DNA of 64,000 nucleotides from an uncultured Desulfovibrio sp. (GTDB taxonomy: Bacteria; Desulfobacterota; Desulfovibrionia; Desulfovibrionales; Desulfovibrionaceae): positions 62,001-126,000 of the forward strand of contig URBN01000004.1 in the NCBI GenBank assembly GCA_900546145.1, read 5' to 3'. This document shows, in pieces, positions 40,467 to 49,462 of this stretch (the first letter of the stretch is position 1; each line of letters starts with the position of its first letter). Position numbers and translations under genes: made by a program. A model generated the notes under the pieces. The model was not told the origin of the DNA, searched no databases, and worked only from the letters and a program-made list of their open reading frames with translations.

Positions 40467-41852
40467 CTAATGGCCGGTGATGCCATACTTTTTCAGCTTG
40501 TACTGCAGAAGGCTCTTGGAGATATTGAGAAGCTCGGCCGCTTTGACCTGAACAAGATCCGCACGGACAAGGGCACGGCGGATGAGCGCAGCCTCAATCT
40601 TCTGCAGGGTATCCGCGAGATCAAGCTGCACGGGCAGAAGGTCCACGGCACTTTTGAACTGGGATTCCTCATCGCGGATTTCGGCAGGCAGGTTCTCTTC
40701 CTCGATGACATTTCCGGGAACAAGCACCATGCAGCTTTCCACGACGTTTTCAAGCTGGCGTATATTGCCCGGCCAGTCGTAGCCTGTCAGATAATTGAGG
40801 GCCTGCGTGGAAAAGCTCTTCTGCTGCTTCATGTTGTTGTCAGCCGTAAACTTCGCCACGAAATGCGCCACCAGAAGAGGAATGTCCTCCCTGCGCTCTC
40901 GCAGGGGCGGCAGATGAATCTGTACAACGTTGACCCTGTAGTAAAGATCCTCGCGGAAGGTTCCTTCCTCGACCTTCTTGGCCAGATCGGTATTTGTGGC
41001 CATGACGAAACGCACATCCACCTCAATGGGCGTGCTGCCGCCGACGCGCTCGAATCTGCGGTCCTGGAGAAGACGCAGAAGTTTAACCTGCAGGTCGGGG
41101 GTCAGAGCCGCCATATCATCAAGAAAAAGAGTCCCTCCATCGGCCTGTTCCACGCGTCCACGGCGTATGGCCGGCGTTCCGGCGGAAGAAGCTGTTTCCT
41201 GGCCAAAAAGTTCCTTTTCCAACGCGTCACCGGTGAGCGCAGCGCATTCCACGACAACAAAGGGCTTGTCCTTGCGTGGGCTGCCCAGATGTACAGCGCG
41301 GGCTACCAGTTCCTTCCCTGTGCCTGATTCGCCTGTGATAAGCACGGTCGTACGCCCGGGAGCCGCACGCTCCACCATCAGCTTGACCTGGGAAATTCCC
41401 GCGCTGCGGCCGATGATGGTATGAAGGCCGAAGCGCTCCTGCATGGCTTCCTGCAAAAGCTTGTATTCACGATGGGCCTGGGCCAGTTCGACGGCGTTAT
41501 GGATAGAGAGCAGAAGCTCGTCATTGGAAAAAGGCTTGGTGATATAATCGAAAGCTCCGTACTTCATGGTCTCCACAGCGCTTTCAATGGTGCCGAAGGC
41601 TGTCATGATAAGGACGGGAATATACGGCCACTGCTTCTTTACGCGTTCCAGCACATCAAGCCCTGTAATGCGCGGCATCTTCATGTCCGTAACGACAACG
41701 TCCACCTCGCTCTCCTGAAGAAAAGCCAGCGCTGTCTCCGGGTCGCTCAGCGCGGTGACGGTGTACCCCTCATCTTCGAGCAGTGTCTGCAGGACAAGCA
41801 GGTAGTTTTTTTCGTCATCAATAATCAGAATATGGGCATTCTTCTCACTCAT
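40467..41852 (-). CDS. NtrC-like response regulator lacking the GAFTGA loop
   Basis: A 461-residue protein: receiver domain (Asp55 in VVTDMKMPR, KPF), AAA+ domain with Walker A GESGTGKE, and a C-terminal Fis HTH (AELLNISKSLLQYKLKKYGI). Where close relatives read GHEKGAFTGAT, this protein reads GQETASSAGTP, so the sigma-54 contact loop is absent, and Walker B is FLDDMAAL instead of FLDEIGEL. Family members without GAFTGA generally act at sigma-70 promoters or as non-activating regulators. It is paired with the histidine kinase at 41979. GGGAGAG precedes the start. Confidence 0.92.
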   Translation of the reverse strand: MSEKNAHILIIDDEKNYLLVLQTLLEDEGYTVTALSDPETALAFLQESEVDVVVTDMKMPRITGLDVLERVKKQWPYIPVLIMTAFGTIESAVETMKYGAFDYITKPFSNDELLLSIHNAVELAQAHREYKLLQEAMQERFGLHTIIGRSAGISQVKLMVERAAPGRTTVLITGESGTGKELVARAVHLGSPRKDKPFVVVECAALTGDALEKELFGQETASSAGTPAIRRGRVEQADGGTLFLDDMAALTPDLQVKLLRLLQDRRFERVGGSTPIEVDVRFVMATNTDLAKKVEEGTFREDLYYRVNVVQIHLPPLRERREDIPLLVAHFVAKFTADNNMKQQKSFSTQALNYLTGYDWPGNIRQLENVVESCMVLVPGNVIEEENLPAEIRDEESQFKSAVDLLPVQLDLADTLQKIEAALIRRALVRADLVQVKAAELLNISKSLLQYKLKKYGITGH

Positions 41853-41942
41853 AGTTCTCTCCCGGAGGCATCACATAGGACGATCGCGTTCCCGCCGGCT
41901 CTCCCGGTGGACCGTCATCATTCAAAAATAATCATCTCACAG

Positions 41943-41989
41943 GGAAAGGGAAGAAATTCATTTTTTCCAAAATGAATTCTACCCTTTCC
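41943..41989 (-). other. Long hairpin across the histidine-kinase stop codon
   Basis: GGAAAGGG...AGAA.TTCATTTT can pair with AAAATGAA.TCT.CCCTTTCC over about 20 bp with few bulges. The stop codon of the kinase is inside it. It may attenuate read-through to the regulator gene, which starts about 90 bp further on. Confidence 0.5.
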
Positions 41990-43550
41990 TGTCGGAAGCC
42001 GATTTGCTGCCGGCTTCTCCGGAAAGCGTTTCCCTGGCTTCACTCACGGCTTTACTGTTCATGTATTCCACTGCCAGGGGCAGAGTGACTTCCACCCTGG
42101 CACCGCCTTCTTCAGCATTGGAGAGTTCGATGGTACCACCATGACTTTCAATAATGGACTTGACAATGGGCAGTCCGAGGCCGGTTCCGCCTTCTTTGGT
42201 GGTAAAAAACGGTTCAAGGAGATGCGGGAGCGTCTCGGGATCGAATCCCTTGCCGGAATCCGTAAAATCAAGAACAGCCCTGTCTTCCCTGCGGAATACG
42301 TGGATGTCGATGGTTCCTCCCATATCGAGAGCCTGCTGTGCGTTGGCAAGGACGTTGTAAAACGCCCGATACAAAAGATCCTTGTCACCCAGAACCCAGA
42401 GATCCTCCTCGAAATTCTTCTTCAGTCCGACTCCGCTCCTTCCGAACTCCCCTTCCACAAAGGCCAGAATCTGATCAATGACCAGTTCGAGCTCTACGGG
42501 ATCCTGACGAGGCTGACGGGGGCGGGCATAATCGAGAAAGTCATTCACAGTCTGGGAAAGGCGCACGGACTCGTCATAAATCGCCTGCAGGAGGCGCACC
42601 GTCCCCTTATCCACCTTGTCGGCCCTCCGCTGCAGAAGCTCGGCCGTGGACCGGATAATCCCCAGAGGATTGCGAATCTCGTGGGCGATGCTGGCCACCA
42701 CTCTACCCATGCTCACCAGCCGCTCAGTACTCTGTATTTCCTTTTCGAGCTGTCTGTTCTTCTGCATGCGCTCGGTCAGCACGCGCTCCGCCCTGTGAAT
42801 GATGACGAGAAGGAGAGCGAAAAGAATAGCCGAGGACAGCAGGCACATGACAACGATAATGCACTGAAAGACCAGGACCTGGACATAGTCAGACGTGATA
42901 TCCTGGGTCAGCTCAAGCACCCCCAGCACGGGAGACTGACTGCCTATACGGTAGCTGTCTCCCCGCAGGGGAAACAGCACGCGAAGCTGGAACACACCGG
43001 GCTCGAGGGGCAGCCTGAACGGAACCTGCCAGAGAGGAAACTGGCTGTGAATCACAGGCTTGGGCGTGACGCCGCCGAGGACCTTTTCAAGCCCGAGAGG
43101 AGCGATTCCCTTTTTGCCTATCTCTCCGGCGTCAGTAGAATAGGCCACCACGTGCGAGAAATCATAGACGCGCAGCCTGTCCACGGGCAGTCCTTCGATG
43201 ACCGACTTCACCACGGAATCGAGACGCTGGTACTGCTGCTCCTGACGCAGGGCTATGCGCCCGTATTCCAGGATGGTCGGCACAGCGAAGCGCTGAAAAA
43301 TCTGGTTGTTCAGATTTTTGGCAAGCAGGGTCGCAAATTCCTCCTGCCGCTGCATAAGGGTCTGCCGGGCCGAGTTGGAAATGAAAAAGGAGAGAGCGAG
43401 GCTGGTCAGGAGAACCACGGCCAGGGAACACCAGGAAAGCGTACGCGCATAACTGAGCGACAGTCCTCTTTCGGTTTCATCCACGGCTTTTTCCGCGGCG
43501 CTGACCGCGTTTTCTGCATACCTGGCATCCTTTTCTCTGAGACCTTTCAT
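41979..43550 (-). CDS. Membrane sensor histidine kinase
   Basis: A 523-residue kinase. One membrane helix near 40-60, a periplasmic domain of about 165 residues, a second helix near 228-252, a coiled-coil linker, the H-box SIAHEIRNPLG and a HATPase_c domain (DSGKGFD, GTGLGLP). It should phosphorylate the regulator encoded by the next gene. The periplasmic domain (YDFSHVVAYSTDAGEIG) resembles a single Cache/PAS-like fold, suggesting an extracytoplasmic ligand. It begins 30 bp after pgi. Confidence 0.9.
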   Translation of the reverse strand: MKGLREKDARYAENAVSAAEKAVDETERGLSLSYARTLSWCSLAVVLLTSLALSFFISNSARQTLMQRQEEFATLLAKNLNNQIFQRFAVPTILEYGRIALRQEQQYQRLDSVVKSVIEGLPVDRLRVYDFSHVVAYSTDAGEIGKKGIAPLGLEKVLGGVTPKPVIHSQFPLWQVPFRLPLEPGVFQLRVLFPLRGDSYRIGSQSPVLGVLELTQDITSDYVQVLVFQCIIVVMCLLSSAILFALLLVIIHRAERVLTERMQKNRQLEKEIQSTERLVSMGRVVASIAHEIRNPLGIIRSTAELLQRRADKVDKGTVRLLQAIYDESVRLSQTVNDFLDYARPRQPRQDPVELELVIDQILAFVEGEFGRSGVGLKKNFEEDLWVLGDKDLLYRAFYNVLANAQQALDMGGTIDIHVFRREDRAVLDFTDSGKGFDPETLPHLLEPFFTTKEGGTGLGLPIVKSIIESHGGTIELSNAEEGGARVEVTLPLAVEYMNSKAVSEARETLSGEAGSKSASDRKG

Positions 43551-43580
43551 CCTTCCCTCCCCGGCCCGCGCGGAACCAAA

Positions 43581-44927
43581 CTAGAAGTCCTGCTTCTCTT
43601 CAGGCTTTTTCAGGAATTGATCGAGCGCCTCCTTGTCAGCCTCGAAACCGGGCTTGCCGAGGCGGGCGTTGGCCAGATGCTTACCCAGTTCAACGGCCGG
43701 CTGATCAAGAGGATTAATCCCCATGAGCCACCCGGTGAACACGGTCGCGGCTTCAAGAAGCATCATCAGGCGGCCGCCGGATTTTTCACTGGCGTCATCG
43801 AGAGCGATATGCACAAGCGGCGTGTCATGGCAGCACAGAGCCATACGGGTTCCCATGGCCTCGGCTTTGAGCAGTTCCCCGAAATGCTTCCCGGAAAGGA
43901 ACTTCCACTCCTCGGGGAGGTCACTGCCGAACACTGGTCCCTCTGAGGGGGAATGTCCGGTGACAAAGAGGCAGCCTTTGTTGCGGATACCATCCAGAAA
44001 CATCTGGTTGATGGAGTGCTGATCCGTGACGCCTGTGGCGGGCACGGGCATGGTGCCGAGTCCATCCTTGCCGAGGCTTTCAGCCCACAGCTGACCGAAC
44101 CAAGGGCCGTAGGTGGCGAAAAGAGGTTCGTAGCAGAAGAAGATGAGCTGGGTGTAATCATATTCTTCGAGGGCACGCGCCCAGCAGGCCAGGGCAAAGG
44201 ACGGATGTCCGGCAAGACTTTCCGGATGTTCGGCCAGAGGCCTGGCCACGGACGCAGCTCCATCAAGCAGGGCCTTCCAGTCGATACCGAGAAAAGCAGC
44301 AGGCAGAAGCCCCACCGCAGACAGAGCGGAATAACGGCCGCCAAGGTTGTCGGGCACTTCAAGAGACGGGAATCCGAACTTTCCGGCTTCTTCGCGGAGA
44401 AAACCCTTCTTCAGATCCGTCACCACAATCATGTGCTTCTTCCAGTCTTCGCCAAGGGCTTTCTTCAGCCAGTCACAGGCAAGGAAATACTGGGAAATCG
44501 TCTCAATGGTGCCGCCGGACTTGCTGATGGTGACGACCATGGTGTCTCTGGGATCAAGACGCCTGAACCATTCCGAAAGGGTGTAGGGATCAACATTATC
44601 CGCGATCCACAGGCTGCGTCCGTCCGGACCCGATCCACCGGGCATATCCTGAGCCGGAGCGAAAGCGCGCTGCATGGCCCTGGCACCGAGCGCTGAGCCG
44701 CCAATACCGAGGACGAGCATATTGTGATATTCTCGTGCCCTGACAGCCACATCGGGAAGATCTCTCTTCAGAGGATCCACATAGCCCATTTTCAGGAAAG
44801 GCAGACTTCCACCATCAAGCTCCCTGGCGAGACGGCGGGCGAGCTCGCCCGCGCGGCTTTTCAGAGCGTCACAGTGCGCACGGCGCACCCTGCCCGTATA
44901 GGCTCTGGACCATTCAATGTACGCCAT
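43581..44927 (-). CDS. pgi: Glucose-6-phosphate isomerase
   Basis: A 448-residue enzyme that interconverts glucose-6-phosphate and fructose-6-phosphate. It has the phosphosugar-binding VLGIGGSALGAR, the SKSGGTIET motif, the PGI signature DNLGGRYSALSAVGLLP and the C-terminal QPAVELGK. The length fits the shorter bacterial Pgi class. GGAAGGAG precedes the ATG. It leads a run of minus-strand genes (kinase, regulator, uvrC) that may be one transcript. Confidence 0.96.
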   Translation of the reverse strand: MAYIEWSRAYTGRVRRAHCDALKSRAGELARRLARELDGGSLPFLKMGYVDPLKRDLPDVAVRAREYHNMLVLGIGGSALGARAMQRAFAPAQDMPGGSGPDGRSLWIADNVDPYTLSEWFRRLDPRDTMVVTISKSGGTIETISQYFLACDWLKKALGEDWKKHMIVVTDLKKGFLREEAGKFGFPSLEVPDNLGGRYSALSAVGLLPAAFLGIDWKALLDGAASVARPLAEHPESLAGHPSFALACWARALEEYDYTQLIFFCYEPLFATYGPWFGQLWAESLGKDGLGTMPVPATGVTDQHSINQMFLDGIRNKGCLFVTGHSPSEGPVFGSDLPEEWKFLSGKHFGELLKAEAMGTRMALCCHDTPLVHIALDDASEKSGGRLMMLLEAATVFTGWLMGINPLDQPAVELGKHLANARLGKPGFEADKEALDQFLKKPEEKQDF

Positions 44928-45001
44928 AAAAAACTCCTTCCCCGGCTCATTTCCGGGGCAGACAAAAGGAATGCGGGAAACCGGAACCGGGGAAGGTTTT
45001 G

Positions 45002-45400
45002 TCAGGCTCTCTGCCTTTCCCCGGCCACTAAATCGGAAACGTGCATCCTTCTGCTAATGCGTTCGTATGTCTTTGGCATGACGCCGAAGCGATACTCCCA
45101 CAGAACACAGCGGGACTCGCCGCCACAGGAGCGGACTTCTCCCCTTCCCCCCGCGCAGCACAGGCAGAAGCGGCGGATGGCCCTGAGACACTGTCTCTGC
45201 TCGTTCCCTGCGGCCATGTGGGTAATGGTGTTTTCCCGCACGCTGAGACGATGAACGAAAAAGGCGCAGCCGCTATCCTCACAGCCGGCGACAAAACTTT
45301 CCTGGCCGCCCTGACAATCAAGACAGAATTGTCTGACCCGTTCCATGGGACCGAGGACGAAGGAAAGAAGGGTGTCAGCCTGCTGACTGACTTTTCCCAT
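45002..45400 (-). CDS. Cys-rich protein with an internal repeat
   Basis: A 132-residue protein with two copies of the pattern (V/I)R(Q/R)FCLxC.GG followed by V..C....C and a YR/HR: Cys26/29/40/45 in the first copy and Cys79/82/92/98 in the second. The four cysteines in each copy suggest two zinc or Fe-S sites. It lies three bases after the YchJ gene on the same strand and is probably translated from the same message. Similar small Cys-rich proteins occur in Desulfovibrio; I know no function. Confidence 0.7.
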   Translation of the reverse strand: MGKVSQQADTLLSFVLGPMERVRQFCLDCQGGQESFVAGCEDSGCAFFVHRLSVRENTITHMAAGNEQRQCLRAIRRFCLCCAGGRGEVRSCGGESRCVLWEYRFGVMPKTYERISRRMHVSDLVAGERQRA

Positions 45401-45403
45401 AAC

Positions 45404-45949
45404 TTACGCCTGATTGCGGCCACAGCAATTTTTGTATTTTTTGCCGCTTCCGCAGGGGCAGGGATCATTGCGGCCCACCTTGGGCTGAGAACGGCGGAAC
45501 GGCTCGGGACGCAGCTTGTAGCCATGGGCATAGTAAATCCGCCCGTCCTCTCCTTTCGTGAAATACGCGTGCTCGCCGAGCTGCATGGTGGCCCCGTGCA
45601 TGGTGTAGTAGGCGTAGAAATCGACCAGATCGTAATCGACACTGTCCTCGCGGGTGGTCTCTCCGGTTTTTACCACACTGAGTCTGACCCATGTCACGTC
45701 CCGGCTCTGTTCCTCGAGCTTCTCGGCGCTGAAATCCTTATCCCGTTCAGAGGGAAGCGTCGTGTCAACAAGATACTGGTAATCATGCAGTGCGTACGCC
45801 GTGTAGCGGGCGCGCATCAGGGCTTCGGCAGTTTCAGGCCAGCAGCCATCCTTCAAAGCCTTGGCGCAGCATTCGCCGAATTTCTTGCCGCTGCCGCAGG
45901 GGCAGGGGTCCTCGGGAGTCAGAGTGAATTCTTTGTTTTCAGTATCCAT
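45404..45949 (-). CDS. YchJ-like SEC-C-motif protein
   Basis: A 181-residue protein with a SEC-C zinc motif at each end (PCPCGSGKKFGECC and DPCPCGSGKKYKNCC) and the YchJ/UPF0225 middle region (RARYTAYALHDYQYLVDTT). SEC-C ends are found on SecA and many unrelated proteins and bind zinc. The start at 45949 (MDTENKEFTL) follows GAGG. It is 55 bp downstream of the 335-residue membrane protein and directly upstream of the Cys-rich gene. Biochemical role unknown. Confidence 0.85.
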   Translation of the reverse strand: MDTENKEFTLTPEDPCPCGSGKKFGECCAKALKDGCWPETAEALMRARYTAYALHDYQYLVDTTLPSERDKDFSAEKLEEQSRDVTWVRLSVVKTGETTREDSVDYDLVDFYAYYTMHGATMQLGEHAYFTKGEDGRIYYAHGYKLRPEPFRRSQPKVGRNDPCPCGSGKKYKNCCGRNQA

Positions 45950-46004
45950 GAAAAAACCTCGAAAGTATGTACATCGCCGTCCCCTGCGGGAGGGAACGAA
46001 AAAA

Positions 46005-47012
46005 TCAGGCGGAAATTCCGCCAGAACCGCTGTCGGAAGACGGAGCAGCCCCCTCCCCGTCAGCCTTCCTTCTGCCAGCAAGGGCATGAAGAAAACCGCG
46101 GCGCACGGGTGAGGGATTGAAGGGAGTACGATCCCAGAACGCCACGAAGTCACCCTTATGCGGAAGTACGGGAGCATCCTTCACGAAAAGGCATTCCGTC
46201 ACGCCATTGGAGGAACGATCAAAGATGACCTTTCCGAGACGGCGCAGGGAGGAGTCATAAGCGACCCAGTTCTTTCCCGCAAGCTCGCGCTGCCCGGTCA
46301 CATTGTAGACCCGGATAAAAATGCCGTCCGGGCTGGTCTTGAAAATCTCGGAGAGACCGAGGGAAGCCAGGAGGCCTTCTGTACGCCGGCCGAGCATGTA
46401 GGAGGCAAAACCGGCGCTGATGCCAAAAGCCGCAAGAATAGCGGCCAGATAAAAAGGATTCCAGGACGTCCAGCGGCGCACGAAGGAAAGGCTGTTTCTG
46501 TCCTGTTCGAACTTATCCGCCGCAATGGCCACCGTGTACACCTGGTGAGCAGCGGATGGTGTTCCTCTGAGGCCTATCGCCATCTGGTAAGTTCCGCTGG
46601 GGGCTGAATCGGAAGCGTGCAGGTACCCCCGCCACATACCTGTGCCAAACCAGTAGCTTGAGAAAAATCCCTTGAATTCAAACGTGATGGGGGCGTCCTG
46701 GGGAATGGGGAAAAACTCCATATCCCCGGCCACGGCCTTGGGATCAGCCATGGGGCCGGAAACGGCCTCTGAGGTGCCGGGAAGCATTTCAATCCGGTAG
46801 CTGCCGCCCCCCCGCATCTGGGAGATGAGCCCGTCGCAAAGAACGATCAGGCACAGGGTCATCACAACGGCCGAAAAAAAGCCGGAAGCCCGCTGACGCC
46901 TGCGCAGGGCGGAAAACATAAGCCAGTCAGGCGTACGGGCAAGAGGAGAAACCATTTGGGTATCAGACATAGGCGGCACCTGGGGAAAAAAGGGGGCTGA
47001 AGGAAACGACAT
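46005..47012 (-). CDS. Hypothetical membrane protein
   Basis: A 335-residue protein with membrane helices near 45-65 and 190-215, a periplasmic segment of about 120 residues between them, and a cytoplasmic C-terminus ending in a glycine/serine-rich tail. The ATG at 47012 has AAGGAG six bases upstream; an internal ATG at 46970 is less likely. I recognise no family. It follows the TSUP gene cluster on the same strand but is separated from it by a terminator. Confidence 0.7.
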   Translation of the reverse strand: MSFPSAPFFPQVPPMSDTQMVSPLARTPDWLMFSALRRRQRASGFFSAVVMTLCLIVLCDGLISQMRGGGSYRIEMLPGTSEAVSGPMADPKAVAGDMEFFPIPQDAPITFEFKGFFSSYWFGTGMWRGYLHASDSAPSGTYQMAIGLRGTPSAAHQVYTVAIAADKFEQDRNSLSFVRRWTSWNPFYLAAILAAFGISAGFASYMLGRRTEGLLASLGLSEIFKTSPDGIFIRVYNVTGQRELAGKNWVAYDSSLRRLGKVIFDRSSNGVTECLFVKDAPVLPHKGDFVAFWDRTPFNPSPVRRGFLHALAGRRKADGEGAAPSSDSGSGGISA

Positions 47013-47099
47013 CAGGGCTCCTTTCTATTTAAAACGAGAAACTGCCATGGGCAAGGACGGCCGGCAGGATGCTACGGTAAGGCTCCGGGGAAAAGATAC

Positions 47100-47132
47100 A
47101 AAAAAAGCCGGCGGAAGAACGGATCCGCCGGC
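47100..47132 (-). terminator. Terminator of the TSUP cluster
   Basis: GCCGGCGGA (47107-47115) pairs perfectly with TCCGCCGGC (47124-47132). On the minus strand the stem is followed by seven T residues (47100-47106). Confidence 0.8.
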
Positions 47133-47288
47133 AGGAGGAATTCCCCATCCGGAAGAGGGAGAAACCGGAAGAGGTGGGATGTCCATATGCCAGGGTAGGC
47201 AGCCCCTGGTGGAAATCTGTCCGGCAGGGAGAACGGTGGTGCCGGACAAAACATACGCAGGAACAGGCAGAACCTGTGTAGCCGGAAT

Positions 47289-47368
47289 GCCGGCGGGAGG
47301 AACGTTCCGCCGGCATCCATCGGAGGAAGGGATATACCGGCGGGGAAAAAGAGGGGAAACCCCGCCGG
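47289..47368. repeat. Two further CCGGCGG-core hairpins
   Basis: GCCGGCGG...CCGCCGGC (47289-47314, with an inner GGAACGTTCC palindrome) and CCGGCGGGG...CCCCGCCGG (47337-47368). With the terminator at 47107-47132 and the hairpin at 47737-47766 there are four stem-loops sharing a CCGGCGG core around the 47392-47712 gene. The whole interval 47013-47391 holds no credible gene. Confidence 0.6.
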
Positions 47369-47391
47369 CGGTCCAGAGAAATTTGTGGTTT

Positions 47392-47712
47392 TTACGAGGG
47401 CAGGCGCTCGAGGACGGGCATCCTGGCGCACACTTTCCATCGCATCAGCATTTCACGGTGTTTGCCGGGGAGGCGGACCAGGCCTTCATCGGCATCGGCA
47501 AAGTGCAGGCGGACATACCGGTCAAGCCGCTTTGCCAGAAACCAGGCTGAAACGGTTATCCCGAAAAACCAGGCGCAGAACACGGTGAGGCAGTCATTGG
47601 GATAGTGGAAGGACATGTACATGGCCAGGCAGATGGACAGCAGCGTTACCACGTTGGCACTGACATGGATGATGGTTCCGTAAAGAGCGCGCCTGTAAGC
47701 ATTGGTCGTCAT
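47392..47712 (-). CDS. Small hypothetical membrane protein
   Basis: A 106-residue protein with two hydrophobic helices (about 13-35 and 40-60) and a basic cytoplasmic tail. GGCAGAG precedes the ATG. It is the last gene of the TSUP cluster. I recognise no family; the small size and position suggest an accessory to the transporter, which is a guess. Confidence 0.6.
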   Translation of the reverse strand: MTTNAYRRALYGTIIHVSANVVTLLSICLAMYMSFHYPNDCLTVFCAWFFGITVSAWFLAKRLDRYVRLHFADADEGLVRLPGKHREMLMRWKVCARMPVLERLPS

Positions 47713-47736
47713 GTTCTCTGCCTCCGGTCAGACTGC

Positions 47737-47766
47737 CCCTCCGCCGGCCATGGAACCGGCGGAGGG
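47737..47766 (-). other. Intercistronic hairpin
   Basis: CCCTCCGCCGG pairs perfectly over 11 bp with CCGGCGGAGGG around an eight-base loop, between the lipoprotein gene and the 106-residue gene. No T run on the minus strand. It shares the CCGGCGG core of the downstream hairpins. Confidence 0.55.
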
Positions 47767-47781
47767 ATAAGGGTAAGGAGT

Positions 47782-48363
47782 TTACTTCTTAAAGATATTG
47801 GTCTGGGTGACGTTCATGAATCTCAGAGCCTGATGCTTGGCATTGGGCTTGTAGTAGATTCTGCAGTCATCGCCGGCTTCCCAGGTGCTGTCGGGAAGAG
47901 ACAGGTACTCAGCGGGAACCTTGAAGGTGATGAGCTTCTTCAGGCGCTTGGAGTACTCGGTTACGGTACCGGCATCCTTATTGATGACGGGGAACTTGTG
48001 TCCCTTCACCTTCGGGTTGTCGGACAGGATGTCGTTCTGAATGTCGGTAAATTCGATGGCCAGTTCTTCGAGTTTGCCGTTGTTAAAGATAACAATCTGC
48101 TTTTTCTCGATATCGAAATGGACACGGCCGCCGGCTTTGGGTGCGGGGCCGCATTCCTTCGGGTCTGCGGGCATCTGGTATTCATGAACACCGCCGGTGT
48201 ACTGCGGATTGAACTGGTCATGATTCACATCGAGAACCATGGTGAACTTACCGGTGCTCTCATCATAGGCCACGCAGCGGCCCTGGTCGACTTCACCGAA
48301 ATCACAGGCGGAAAGGGTCAGGCACATCGCTGCGAGCAGAAATAAGTGGAAACGAATTTTCAT
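47782..48363 (-). CDS. Lipoprotein of the TSUP cluster
   Basis: A 193-residue protein with a lipobox LTLSAC (signal peptidase II cleavage before Cys), start at 48363 after AGGAG. The mature chain is globular and charged, with two conserved-looking cysteines near the N-terminus. It resembles lipoproteins annotated as DUF4881 in Desulfovibrio, from memory only. It lies 24 bp after the TSUP gene. Confidence 0.75.
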   Translation of the reverse strand: MKIRFHLFLLAAMCLTLSACDFGEVDQGRCVAYDESTGKFTMVLDVNHDQFNPQYTGGVHEYQMPADPKECGPAPKAGGRVHFDIEKKQIVIFNNGKLEELAIEFTDIQNDILSDNPKVKGHKFPVINKDAGTVTEYSKRLKKLITFKVPAEYLSLPDSTWEAGDDCRIYYKPNAKHQALRFMNVTQTNIFKK

Positions 48364-48387
48364 GGCAATCTCCTTCATGTGCCTGTT

Positions 48388-49449
48388 CTAGTTCTGGGCA
48401 GCCCGCTTCTTTTCCGCGAGTTCGTTCTTCACGCCAGCAAACATCTTGACAGCGATGTACGTGGAGATGACGAAGACGAATCCGAGAACGACCACGGTGG
48501 CGATACCGTTGATAATGCTCGCGTAGGCGGGGAAGTAAGGCTGGATGAGCTTCAGAACAACGGAGCAGAGGCAGCCAACAACGGCGCAGCCGAATGCAGC
48601 GCGGATGCCGTAGCCGCGGATGTACTTGGTGGCAACGGCACCAATCTGGGCACCGATGGCGGCGCCGATGAGCATGATAAGAGCAGCCACGAGTTCAGTA
48701 CGGCCCTTCATGGTATAGGTGGCAGCACCGTACAGACCGGAGATAGCAACTTCGAAGAGGTCAGTGCCGACGGCGATATGGGTCGGGCAGCCGATGAGGT
48801 AAACGAGGGCAGGCATACGGATCAGGCCGCCGCCGATACCGAGGATACCAGCCAGAACGCCGGTGGCGAAGGAAACCATGATGGGGAGCCAAGCGGAGCA
48901 GAAAATGCCGGCTTCATGGTAGTGAACCATCGGGGGGATCTTGATGCGCTGGAGCTTGGAAGCCCAGTCAACGCCCTGAGCGTTGTCGTCAAGCTTTTCG
49001 CCCTTGGCAGCAGCTTCCCTTTCCATGCGCTTACGCTTGGCGAGGTCGCCGAACACGAGCCAGGAGAGGAGGAGAAGAAGAACGACGTACAGCCAGCGCA
49101 CGATCTTGTCGACGTTGCCGAGACGTTCGAGATACATAACAATCTGGGCGCCGATTTCCATGCCGATGACCGTACCAATAAGCATGGTCAGGCCGAGTTT
49201 GTAGTCAACGTTGCCGAACTTGGCGTGACGGAAAGTCGAAATCAGGGATTTGCCGGCCATGTGCGACACGTCTGTGCCGATGGCGAAGGCCATGGGGAAG
49301 CCAAGAATATTAAGGCCGGGGGTAACCATCCACGCACCGCCCATGCCGAAGAAGCCGCCGATGATACCGACGCCGAGGCCGAGAATGATAAGGCCGGGCC
49401 AGAATACAGTACACCCAGAAATGGGCATCAAAACATATAACCAATCCAT
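48388..49449 (-). CDS. TSUP (TauE/SafE) family sulfite/sulfonate exporter
   Basis: A 353-residue membrane protein of the TauE/SafE family, recognised from the two internal repeats GLGVGIIGGFFGMGGAWMVTP and GVLAGILGIGGGLIRMPAL, each followed by an AIGTD/AVGTD motif, and a large cytoplasmic loop between the halves. Members export sulfite, sulfoacetate or related sulfur anions. It is the second gene after a sigma-54 promoter, downstream of a small membrane protein. In an organism with a sulfonate-lyase-like GRE a sulfite exporter would make sense, but the two loci are 20 kb apart and have different activators. Confidence 0.9.
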   Translation of the reverse strand: MDWLYVLMPISGCTVFWPGLIILGLGVGIIGGFFGMGGAWMVTPGLNILGFPMAFAIGTDVSHMAGKSLISTFRHAKFGNVDYKLGLTMLIGTVIGMEIGAQIVMYLERLGNVDKIVRWLYVVLLLLLSWLVFGDLAKRKRMEREAAAKGEKLDDNAQGVDWASKLQRIKIPPMVHYHEAGIFCSAWLPIMVSFATGVLAGILGIGGGLIRMPALVYLIGCPTHIAVGTDLFEVAISGLYGAATYTMKGRTELVAALIMLIGAAIGAQIGAVATKYIRGYGIRAAFGCAVVGCLCSVVLKLIQPYFPAYASIINGIATVVVLGFVFVISTYIAVKMFAGVKNELAEKKRAAQN

Positions 49450-49462
49450 ATGATCCTCCCTC

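Noticed and set aside
47025..47550. Open frames on both strands around the hairpins
   Set aside because: Compositions (Phe/Pro-rich or Gly/Arg-rich) come from GC-rich repeats, with no start signals.
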